64,000 nt of DNA. Origin: Clostridiaceae bacterium. GTDB taxonomy: Bacteria; Bacillota; Clostridia; Saccharofermentanales; Saccharofermentanaceae. The notes under the pieces were generated by a model that saw only the letters and a list, made by a program, of their open reading frames with translations, made no database searches and was not told the DNA's origin. The stretch spans positions 1-64,000 of the forward strand of contig JAAYCT010000025.1 in NCBI GenBank assembly GCA_012729635.1. The letters run 5' to 3'. Positions within the stretch are counted from its first letter, which is position 1. Each line of letters opens with the position of its first letter. The position numbers were made by a program, and so were the translations under genes. Of the stretch, positions 27,249-33,933 are shown piece after piece.

Positions 27249-28703
27249 ATGGATATAAGAAAACTCTCCGAGTTCAAAGCGTTCATTTCCGGTAAAAAGG
27301 TAGCCGTTCTCGGTGTCGGAATCTCAAACCGGCCATTGATTCGATACATTCATTCTCTCGGAGCCATGATTACCGCTTTTGACGTGCTGGATGCGGAAGA
27401 TCCGGTGCTTAAAAAGACCATCGATGATTTCGAGGCCGAAGGTGTCCGATTAAAATGGTGTTGCGGAAAGGATTATCTCGATAAATTGCCCGGCCAGGGG
27501 TTTGAGATAATTTTTCGAACACCGAGACTCAGACCCGATATCCCGGAGATCATGATGGCCGTTCGGGAGGGTGCTGTCCTGACCTCGGAAATGGAGGTGT
27601 TTTTGAGCCTCTGTCCCGCACGAACCTTTGCAGTAACCGGAAGCGACGGAAAGACGACTACGACGACGCTGATATCCTTATTTCTCAAGGCAGCAGGACA
27701 TGATGTTTATGTTGGGGGTAATATCGGAACGCCGCTTCTCAATCAAATTGATAAAATCAAAGAGACGGATTGCGTTGTACTCGAGTTATCCTCTTTTCAA
27801 TTGATGACGATGAAGACTCCGATTGATAATGCGGTCATCACCAATATTTCTCCCAACCATTTGGATTTTCATAAGAATTATGAAGAGTATATTCGTGCGA
27901 AAACGAATATATTCAAGGCACAGCCATTCTGGGGCAGACTCATTATTAATGCAGACAACCCAATTACTCGAGTATTTGGATCGAAAGCTCGCGGACAAGT
28001 GGCATATTTTTCGTGGAATAAGCAGACCAAACTTCCGGGAGACAGTGCGCTTTTGATAAACGATCATGCATATGTAGAAGACGGTGCAATATGGATTTCT
28101 TCGCGCGGACAGGAGAAAAAAATGGTTTGTACCGGTGACATATTGGTTCCCGGGAAGCACAATATAGAGAATTTTATGACAGCGGCGCTTGCGGTTTTCC
28201 CATTCGTTCGACCGGAGCACGTTTCGTCTGTCGCGCGATCCTTCGCAGGGGTTGAACACCGAATCGAACTGGTCGCCACAATAAAAGGAATTCGATATTT
28301 CAACAGCTCGATTGATTCGAGTCCGAATCGCACGATTCACACGATGGAGGCACTTGCAGACCGAGGAGAGCATGGTGTACTGATTGCCGGAGGTCAAGAT
28401 AAAAAATGTGATTATTCAGGATTGGGCCGTGCGATTCAGAAGGTATGCGACCGAATAGTCTTATGCGGAGATAACAAAGACATGATTCGTAAATCCGTGG
28501 AAGAAGAATGTGCTGTTGACTCCTTTCGGATGGAAGAAGCCTCCGATTATCGAGAAGCACTTCGAATGGCTACGGAAATGGCAAAGCCCGGAGAAATCAT
28601 CATCTTATCTCCGGCAGGGACAAGCTATGATTTTTTCCGCCATTTTGAGGAACGTGGAAAACGGTTCAAGGAATTGGTTAACGAACTATCTGTTGAGACC
28701 TGA
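27249..28703 (+). CDS. murD: UDP-N-acetylmuramoyl-L-alanine:D-glutamate ligase
   Basis: Adds D-glutamate to UDP-MurNAc-L-Ala in the cytoplasm during peptidoglycan synthesis. About 484 residues, slightly longer than the usual 450. Mur-ligase motifs: N-terminal GVGISNRPLIRYI, the ATP loop TGSDGKTTTTT, LELSSFQL and NISPNHLDFH (with the carbamylated-Lys region following), then the C-terminal domain with SPAGTSYDFF. The P-loop has Asp where most members have Asn. ATG 27249 has AAAGGAT upstream. It stands apart from other mur genes. Confidence 0.93.
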   Translation: MDIRKLSEFKAFISGKKVAVLGVGISNRPLIRYIHSLGAMITAFDVLDAEDPVLKKTIDDFEAEGVRLKWCCGKDYLDKLPGQGFEIIFRTPRLRPDIPEIMMAVREGAVLTSEMEVFLSLCPARTFAVTGSDGKTTTTTLISLFLKAAGHDVYVGGNIGTPLLNQIDKIKETDCVVLELSSFQLMTMKTPIDNAVITNISPNHLDFHKNYEEYIRAKTNIFKAQPFWGRLIINADNPITRVFGSKARGQVAYFSWNKQTKLPGDSALLINDHAYVEDGAIWISSRGQEKKMVCTGDILVPGKHNIENFMTAALAVFPFVRPEHVSSVARSFAGVEHRIELVATIKGIRYFNSSIDSSPNRTIHTMEALADRGEHGVLIAGGQDKKCDYSGLGRAIQKVCDRIVLCGDNKDMIRKSVEEECAVDSFRMEEASDYREALRMATEMAKPGEIIILSPAGTSYDFFRHFEERGKRFKELVNELSVET

Positions 28704-28802
28704 TGGAAAAAAATTATTGGATTGACGAAAATGAATTCGCTTTTTCGCGATGCAAGTTATCCATCCATTTCATTTTTTCGATCGAATCATGGTATTGTCC
28801 TA

Positions 28803-28831
28803 TTGACTCATTTTCGGGAATGTGGTAATTT
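28803..28831 (+). promoter_or_regulatory. Promoter of the leuA T-box leader
   Basis: TTGACT (28803-28808), a 17-base spacer and TAATTT (28826-28831), about 50 bases ahead of the recognisable T-box stem I. Confidence 0.5.
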
Positions 28832-28837
28832 GAACTC

Positions 28838-29148
28838 CATCGGGGGAAATCCCATTGCAACTTGTGAATTGAAATATCACGGACACGATGAGAAGGACCA
28901 GTAGGAGAACCGTCCGGACTAAAGAGAGCAGCTGTTTGGTGTGAAGCGGCGTCGGACAATCTTTGAACTCACCTTGGAGTGTACTTGTTGAAAGCGTAAG
29001 CGATTAGACGGAGTCGGAGGCCGACCGATACAGCGGCAGGATATCAGATTTGAATCTCGTATCCGGTGAGTGCGCCTAATAAGGCGAATTGGAGTGGTAC
29101 CGCGGAAGTTTACCTTTCGTCTCTTATATTGGAGACGGGAGGTTTTTT
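28838..29148 (+). promoter_or_regulatory. T-box riboswitch, leucine-specific (specifier CTC)
   Basis: A tRNA-sensing leader upstream of leuA. Seen: AAAGAGAGCAGCTG and GGTGTGAAG in stem I, the specifier context GAACTCACC with CTC at 28968-28970 (Leu), a short CGCCT-N4-AGGCG stem, the T-box sequence GGAGTGGTACCGCGG (29091-29105) whose TGGT can pair with an uncharged ACCA end, and a terminator. Uncharged tRNA-Leu(GAG) should stabilise the antiterminator and switch leuA on when leucine is scarce. The 5' boundary is approximate. Confidence 0.93.
29112..29148 (+). terminator. T-box regulated terminator
   Basis: A stem with arms ACCTTTCGTCTC (29112-29123) and GAGACGGGAGGT (29132-29143), with an internal TT/GG mismatch, followed by six T. 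The 3' arm contains the ribosome site GGGAGG of the small downstream ORF. Confidence 0.88.
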
Positions 29149-29250
29149 ATGTTTAGAAATATCATCATCACAAAAAGGAGGAATTTTAGCCGACAATCGC
29201 AATTGCTGCGAATCGGCTCAATCCTCGATTTTCTTCTAAGCGCTTCATGA
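29149..29250 (+). CDS. Possible 33-residue leader peptide between T-box and leuA
   Basis: ATG 29149 directly follows the terminator T tract, with GGGAGG (29137-29142) six bases upstream inside the terminator arm. The frame encodes 33 residues, basic in the first half and hydrophobic (Ile, Leu, Phe) at the end, and its TGA overlaps an ATG (29247) in the leuA frame. Inside it lies AAGGAGG (29175-29181) with no usable start after it, and a hairpin GCCGA-CAA-TCGCA-N5-TGCGA-A-TCGGC (29189-29217). It may be a translated regulatory leader or chance; I know of no family for it. Confidence 0.35.
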   Translation: MFRNIIITKRRNFSRQSQLLRIGSILDFLLSAS

Positions 29251-29303
29251 TTAAGACAATTCTAAGAAGAAGTAAACCGAAAATACAGATGGAGAAAATG
29301 ATT

Positions 29304-30977
29304 ATGAATTACAAAAGATATACCCGATTCCCACAGGTACCGATACAGAACCGCACTTGGCCGACACAAATCATCGAAAAGGCGCCGATCTGGTGCAGTG
29401 TTGATTTGCGTGACGGAAATCAGGCGCTGGAAGTGCCCATGACACTTTCCCAGAAATTGAAGTATTTTGACTTTTTGGTCGAGATCGGGTTCAAGACAAT
29501 CGAAATAGGATTCCCTGCAGCTTCGGAGACCGAGTATGATTTTGCACGCTATCTGATTGACAATAACCTGATTCCCGATGACGTCGCTATTCAGGTATTG
29601 ACACAATCCAGAGAGCACATCATCGCCCGTACGATGGATGCTCTGCGCGGAGCTCCCAAGGCTGTCGTGCATCTGTATAACTCAACGTCCACGCTCCAAC
29701 GCGATGTTGTTTTCAACTTCGGCAAAAAGGAGTGTATCGAATTGGCCGTTTCCGGAGCGAAAATGATCCGGGAAGCAATCGAAATGGACACCAGCCGAAC
29801 GGAATGGTTTTGCGAATACTCGCCGGAGAGCTTTTCGGGCACTGAGCCGGACTTTGCCGTGGAGATATGTGACAGCGTATTGGACATATGGCAACCGACA
29901 AAGGATAAAAAGGCGATCATCAATCTTCCGGGAACCGTTGAGATGGCCTCGCCGAATGTTTTTGCCGACCAGGTGGAGTATTTTTGTAAAAACACGCGTT
30001 GGCGCGACCGGATGATTGTTTCTATTCATCCGCACAATGATCGCGGGACCGCTGTTGCTGCAACCGAGTTGGGCTTGATGGCCGGTGCGGATCGGGTCGA
30101 GGGAACGCTTTTCGGTAACGGTGAGCGTACGGGAAATGCGGACATTGTGACCATTGCAATGAATATGTTTATGCACGGTATCGACCCGGAACTGGATTTT
30201 TCGAATATGAATCGTGTTGTGGAAATGTATGAGGAAAGCACGGGACTTCTGGTTCCTGTTCGTCATCCCTGGGCAGGAAAACTCGTATTTACGGCTTTCT
30301 CGGGCTCTCACCAGGATGCGATTAACAAGGGACTGAAACGAATGAAGCAACATCCCGATCGTTGGGAGGTTCCGTATCTGCCGATTGATCCGCGAGATGT
30401 CGGCCGGGATTACGCACCGATTATCCGAATCAACAGCCAGTCGGGGAAGGGAGGAGTCGCATACGTTTTGGAGAGCAACTTCGGACTTCAGTTGCCGAAG
30501 GCTTTTCAAAAGGACTTCGGTGTGGTCTGCACAGATTTGTCCGACAAGAAGCATTGCGAGCTTAAACCGAAGGAGATATTCGAACTGTTTGATGATATCT
30601 ATGTAAATGTCAAATTCCCTTATGAATTATCCGGGTACAGGGAGGACTCTCTGGATGAGAATCACGTAAATGTGGAAGCGAACATCAAGGCTTCGGACAA
30701 ATTGATAACCATTCACGGTAAAGGCAACGGATTGCTGGATGCGTTCTGTGACGGCATTGAGAAAGTCTTGAATCGAAAATTCTCAATCACGTCATATCAT
30801 GAGCATGCGATGGAAAGCGGATCGGATTCTGCGGCCATCACATATGTTGAAATCGAGGACGATCAAGGTAACAAACATCTCGGCGCAGGAATCTCAAGCT
30901 CGGTGACCAAATCATCACTTCGTGCAGTGGTTAGTGCAATGAACCGAATGATCACAAAAGAACAATCGAAGAAGTAA
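29304..30977 (+). CDS. leuA: 2-isopropylmalate synthase (long, LeuA2/actinobacterial-yeast type)
   Basis: Condenses acetyl-CoA and 2-oxoisovalerate, the committed step to leucine. 557 residues. N-terminal RTWPTQIIEKAPIW, catalytic TIM barrel with SVDLRDGNQAL (catalytic Arg-Asp and metal Asp), SIHPHNDRGTAVAA (metal His) and GNGERTGN, a linker, and the C-terminal LeuA dimer regulatory domain (about 430-557) that binds leucine. ATG 29304 has GGAG nine bases upstream; the in-frame ATG 29247 would add 19 residues. It is alone in its unit, controlled by the T-box and presumably by leucine inhibition. Confidence 0.95.
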   Translation: MNYKRYTRFPQVPIQNRTWPTQIIEKAPIWCSVDLRDGNQALEVPMTLSQKLKYFDFLVEIGFKTIEIGFPAASETEYDFARYLIDNNLIPDDVAIQVLTQSREHIIARTMDALRGAPKAVVHLYNSTSTLQRDVVFNFGKKECIELAVSGAKMIREAIEMDTSRTEWFCEYSPESFSGTEPDFAVEICDSVLDIWQPTKDKKAIINLPGTVEMASPNVFADQVEYFCKNTRWRDRMIVSIHPHNDRGTAVAATELGLMAGADRVEGTLFGNGERTGNADIVTIAMNMFMHGIDPELDFSNMNRVVEMYEESTGLLVPVRHPWAGKLVFTAFSGSHQDAINKGLKRMKQHPDRWEVPYLPIDPRDVGRDYAPIIRINSQSGKGGVAYVLESNFGLQLPKAFQKDFGVVCTDLSDKKHCELKPKEIFELFDDIYVNVKFPYELSGYREDSLDENHVNVEANIKASDKLITIHGKGNGLLDAFCDGIEKVLNRKFSITSYHEHAMESGSDSAAITYVEIEDDQGNKHLGAGISSSVTKSSLRAVVSAMNRMITKEQSKK

Positions 30978-31045
30978 AGTAGTTATCGTTTTATTTTTTC
31001 CGAAACGATGTACAGACCGTTTCAAGGAAAATAAAAAGAAAGAAG

Positions 31046-31069
31046 AATCGGCGTAAAAGCCGATTTTTC
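31046..31069 (+). terminator. Terminator after leuA
   Basis: AATCGGC (31046-31052) pairs with GCCGATT (31059-31065) across a 6-base loop, followed by a short T run. The preceding stretch (about 30985-31025) has overlapping inverted repeats of ATCGTTT and GAAACGAT that could form another hairpin. Confidence 0.8.
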
Positions 31070-31135
31070 GTCGTTTGGGAATGATTGACATCCATTGGTT
31101 GCTTTGTTCGCCAATGGAAGCTTATACGTCCCTCC

Positions 31136-31165
31136 GATTAAACAAAACATTCATTTTGTTTAATC
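31136..31165. repeat. 12-bp perfect inverted repeat
   Basis: GATTAAACAAAA and its exact complement TTTTGTTTAATC flank a 6-base loop, 35 bases beyond the stop of the leftward SOS-type gene. A shorter pair, CCATTGG (31092-31098) and CCAATGG (31111-31117), lies nearby. The stem is AT-rich and without a clear T tract, so it may be a weak terminator or a protein site. Apart from these hairpins and the leuA terminator I see nothing in 30978-31200. Confidence 0.7.
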
Positions 31166-31200
31166 GAGGATAACAATCAGGTGGGATATTTCTCCTCTCA

Positions 31201-31692
31201 TCAGGGCGAAAATTCGGAAGATTCGGATTCCGTAGAAAAAGTCATAACGTTGTTGTTCGTATCCTTTTGAAACGGATCGTTTTGAGTCATCTCCTGTATG
31301 TTCTCTATTCCGAGCAATTGCTTGTATTGAAACGATTCGACAAATGGCTTTAATGAACGAATCGAAAGTAACAAAATCATTAGAAATACTCCGATAATCA
31401 ATACGGTACGGGTAATGTGAATTGCTTTTTCCCTTCTGAATTTCCGGTCAATATGAGCTTGCGTAGTGTAACCGACAAGAACGTAGATTCGATTTGGAGT
31501 ATTCCTCTTCGGCATCCTCTTCTTCTCGTTAATACGAATACGAAAAAAGTGAATGATTTTTGAAGGTATATTTTTTAAATATTGTATTGTATTGCGATAT
31601 ACTGACGATCCGAGAACTGCAAACGTTCTCGCCAAGCGAGCATACCATTGATCGTTGATTTTTCCGTTATTTGAACCGCGCTGCTCGGACAT
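31201..31692 (-). CDS. Membrane protein divergent from lexA, probable SOS gene
   Basis: 163 residues with no family I recognise. Residues 1-92 are polar and basic and predicted cytosolic, one transmembrane helix lies at about 94-112 (TVLIIGVFLMILLLSI), and about 50 residues, including a Ser/Glu-rich tail, would be outside. AGGTGA five bases before the ATG and an extended -10 (TGA-TATAAT, 31724-31719) support the start. A LexA-like box lies just upstream of that -10. In Bacillus the gene divergent from lexA is yneA, an SOS division inhibitor with a transmembrane helix and LysM domain. This protein lacks LysM, but position, control and topology suggest a similar role. That is inference. Confidence 0.72.
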   Translation of the reverse strand: MSEQRGSNNGKINDQWYARLARTFAVLGSSVYRNTIQYLKNIPSKIIHFFRIRINEKKRMPKRNTPNRIYVLVGYTTQAHIDRKFRREKAIHITRTVLIIGVFLMILLLSIRSLKPFVESFQYKQLLGIENIQEMTQNDPFQKDTNNNVMTFSTESESSEFSP

Positions 31693-31732
31693 CCAATCAC
31701 CTACGTTATTTTTTGATTATTATATCATAATT

Positions 31733-31744
31733 GAGCATTCGTTC
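31733..31744. promoter_or_regulatory. LexA box 1 (controls the divergent membrane gene)
   Basis: GAGC-ATTC-GTTC matches the Firmicute LexA core GAAC-N4-GTTC with one mismatch. It lies between the expected -35 and -10 of the leftward promoter. Confidence 0.6.
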
Positions 31745-31758
31745 AGCATTTTCGTAAT

Positions 31759-31772
31759 CGAACAATCGTTTG
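31759..31772. promoter_or_regulatory. LexA box 2 (lexA autoregulation)
   Basis: CGAAC-AATC-GTTTG matches the Bacillus consensus CGAAC-N4-GTTCG at all but one of the defined positions. It overlaps the lexA -35 TTGACA (31770-31775), the usual place for self-repression. Its centre is 27 bases from that of box 1. Confidence 0.75.
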
Positions 31773-31801
31773 ACATTAAAAAATCTCAATGTTACTATAA
31801 T
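31770..31801 (+). promoter_or_regulatory. Promoter of lexA
   Basis: Perfect TTGACA (31770-31775). The -10 is either TACTAT at 17 bases (31793-31798) or the overlapping TATAAT at 20 bases (31796-31801). Confidence 0.65.
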
Positions 31802-31832
31802 CTAAATATGGATTGATCTACAGGAGGCTTAC

Positions 31833-32462
31833 ATGGACAAAAAATACAAATTCACTAGAAGCAATCTGGATCAGACTGTAGAGGCTGTGTACACTTACAT
31901 CGTCGATTTCATAAGAAAAGAGGGCTATCCTCCTTCTGTTCGGGAAATTTGCCTTGGTGTAGGTATAAAATCCACGTCAACCATACATGCTCATTTAAAA
32001 AGACTGGTCGAAATGAATCAAATCGAATACACCCCGGGAAAACGCAGGGCGATCATTGTTCCGGATCTGATTCAGGAGAATGTGACTCATCTTCCGGTAC
32101 TCGGATCGATTTCGGCCGGAATTCCGATTTTGGCTGAACAAAATATTGAACGAACTCTTCCGATTTCTGCGGATTTTCTGTCTTCCGGCGAGTATTTTCT
32201 TCTGAAAGTCCGGGGTGACAGTATGATTGGTGCTCATATTCTGGACGGTGATTATGTAATCGTTAAGCGCCAGAATAATGCGAATATCGGACAAATCATT
32301 GTAGCACGCATTGAGGATGAAGCAACCGTTAAGACTTTCGTTAAAATCGATGGTAAACCCTACCTGAAGCCAGAAAACGATAAATATTCTCCGATTTGCT
32401 TTGATACCGAGGACTGTCAGATTCTTGGAATCGTAACGGGCTTATTTCGATCTCAACTGTGA
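31833..32462 (+). CDS. lexA: SOS repressor LexA
   Basis: 209 residues. The N-terminal winged helix (about 1-75) includes GYPPSVREIC and STSTIHAHLKRL. The C-terminal S24 peptidase domain has the Ala-Gly self-cleavage site in GSISAGIP, the nucleophile Ser in VRGDSMIGAHILDGD and the general-base Lys in EATVKTFV. RecA filaments trigger its cleavage. Both LexA boxes in the divergent gap fit this repressor. AGGAGG precedes the ATG. Its 3' end overlaps hfq (convergent) by 10 bases. Confidence 0.96.
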   Translation: MDKKYKFTRSNLDQTVEAVYTYIVDFIRKEGYPPSVREICLGVGIKSTSTIHAHLKRLVEMNQIEYTPGKRRAIIVPDLIQENVTHLPVLGSISAGIPILAEQNIERTLPISADFLSSGEYFLLKVRGDSMIGAHILDGDYVIVKRQNNANIGQIIVARIEDEATVKTFVKIDGKPYLKPENDKYSPICFDTEDCQILGIVTGLFRSQL

Positions 32463-32830
32463 ACGGCGGATGTATTTGCTCCGCAGTATTCTTTTCTCAT
32501 TGGTTCACCGAAAATATACCGCACCTCTTCCTCGGGAACGACGGAAGCGATGGCCGATTTATAGATCAGATTTTGTGAGTTATCGTCCGACAGTATGATG
32601 GATTGATTATCAAAGCCGATAATAGTGCCTCTTCTCGCCTTCCCTGCTAACATATGAATGATTACGATATCTCCGTTCTTCCGACAGTTATTCAGAAAGA
32701 TTTCCTGAAGATTTGCATTTTTAAATGAGCGAAAATCCTTCGAATGAAACGAATAATCAAAATCATGATCATTGTGATGATCATTAAGAATATGAGCAGA
32801 GGATTGGGCTATTGAATTTCCGTGATACAC
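32453..32830 (-). CDS. hfq: Hfq-like RNA chaperone with N-terminal extension
   Basis: 125 residues. The Sm core (about 40-98) has NLQEIFLNNCRKNG (conserved Gln and Phe-Leu of the Sm1 proximal site) and, in Sm2, LIYKSAIASVVP. Normal Hfq is 70-100 residues and starts just before the Gln. This one has about 39 extra N-terminal residues rich in His, Asp and Asn, and the Sm2 motif reads Tyr-Lys-Ser where Tyr-Lys-His is almost invariant. GTG 32830 lies eight bases after AGGAGG; another GTG inside that ribosome site (32839) is unlikely. It follows miaA as usual, after a 112-base AT-rich gap that may hold its own promoter. Confidence 0.87.
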   Translation of the reverse strand: MYHGNSIAQSSAHILNDHHNDHDFDYSFHSKDFRSFKNANLQEIFLNNCRKNGDIVIIHMLAGKARRGTIIGFDNQSIILSDDNSQNLIYKSAIASVVPEEEVRYIFGEPMRKEYCGANTSAVHS

Positions 32831-32942
32831 TTTGAGCACCTCCTTTATGAATGCAAAGACAGCGTATCATAGAAAACATAATTACATCTATATGATATAT
32901 ACGTAAATTTATTGTGATATATCGACGATGCGCGAAAATGCA

Positions 32943-33887
32943 TTATGCATAATCCAATGTGATCGAATCGATGATAACCGAGTCCTCATCCGGATCGATC
33001 CAGATGGTTTCTTTCATGCTTCGAAACCATGTGATTTGTCTTTTGGCATAATTTCGCGTTCTTTGCTTTATGATTTCGATGGTTTCGTTATACGTTCTGA
33101 TTCCTTCGAAGTAATCGACAAACTCCTTATATCCAATGGCCTGGACGGAGGTTTCTCCGGCAAGTGATTGATTCTCCCATATCTTTTTTACCTCGTCCTC
33201 CAGCCCTTTTGCAATCATTTGATCAACTCTTTGATCGATTCTTTGGTACAACAGATCACGGGGAAGATTAACAACAAAGATCTTAAACGGGTACTTGGGT
33301 CCTTTCTGAAGAGATGATTCACGATAACTGCTCAGAGTTCGGTTGCTCTGACGATAGACTTCCAAGGCCCGAATAATTCTTTTTGCATTATTCGGGTGTA
33401 TTTTTTCTGCACTTTCGGGATCTACCCTCTTCAATTCTTCGTATGCCGAGATCCCATGATCTTTATCGTACAGCTCAGTGATCTCACGACGTATTTCCGG
33501 TATCACCGTAATCGGAGAGTACTCGATACCGTCCATTAAAGACTTCGCGTATTGACCGGTGCCGCCGCAAAAAACCGGAAGTTTTTCTTTACTGAGAAGT
33601 TCTTCGATAACACGATAGGCATCATTTAAATATCGAGCGACGGAATACTTTTCATCGGGATTTGCAATATCAATCAGGTGATGACGAATCATTTTTTGCT
33701 CGTCAACGGTCGGTTTTGCGGTTCCGATATTCATTCCTCGATAGATCTGCATGGAATCCATGGACACGAGCTCGCCGGAGAGCTCAGTGCATACCTTTAT
33801 GGCGAGAGCACTTTTCCCGGAGGCAGTTGGGCCGGCAATGATCGGTATGTGAGAGATTTGTCCGATCGGAAGGGATAATAGAGGCAT
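32943..33887 (-). CDS. miaA: tRNA dimethylallyltransferase
   Basis: Adds the dimethylallyl group to N6 of A37 in tRNAs reading U-starting codons; the donor comes from the isoprenoid route (dxs, ispA). 314 residues. P-loop AGPTASGKSALA, then SMDSMQIYRGMNIGTAKPT, FCGGTGQYAKSL and the C-terminal RNYAKRQITWFR. GGGAG lies six bases before the ATG. MiaB, which acts on the MiaA product, is encoded in the same block. Confidence 0.95.
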   Translation of the reverse strand: MPLLSLPIGQISHIPIIAGPTASGKSALAIKVCTELSGELVSMDSMQIYRGMNIGTAKPTVDEQKMIRHHLIDIANPDEKYSVARYLNDAYRVIEELLSKEKLPVFCGGTGQYAKSLMDGIEYSPITVIPEIRREITELYDKDHGISAYEELKRVDPESAEKIHPNNAKRIIRALEVYRQSNRTLSSYRESSLQKGPKYPFKIFVVNLPRDLLYQRIDQRVDQMIAKGLEDEVKKIWENQSLAGETSVQAIGYKEFVDYFEGIRTYNETIEIIKQRTRNYAKRQITWFRSMKETIWIDPDEDSVIIDSITLDYA

Positions 33888-33933
33888 AGATTTCTCCCGG
33901 TGTGGTTCCGTTATTGGAAAAGACTTCTGATAA

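Noticed and set aside
28722-28904. 60-codon open frame after murD
   Set aside because: It overlaps the leuA promoter and the start of the T-box leader, and has no ribosome site.
29149-29250. Classical leucine attenuation peptide
   Set aside because: The 33-codon ORF has scattered rather than consecutive Leu codons, and the T-box already supplies the leucine signal. It is reported only as a possible leader.
29682-30554. 290-codon minus-strand open frame inside leuA
   Set aside because: Antisense shadow of a conserved coding region; composition is Arg/His/Ser-rich and unlike any protein family.
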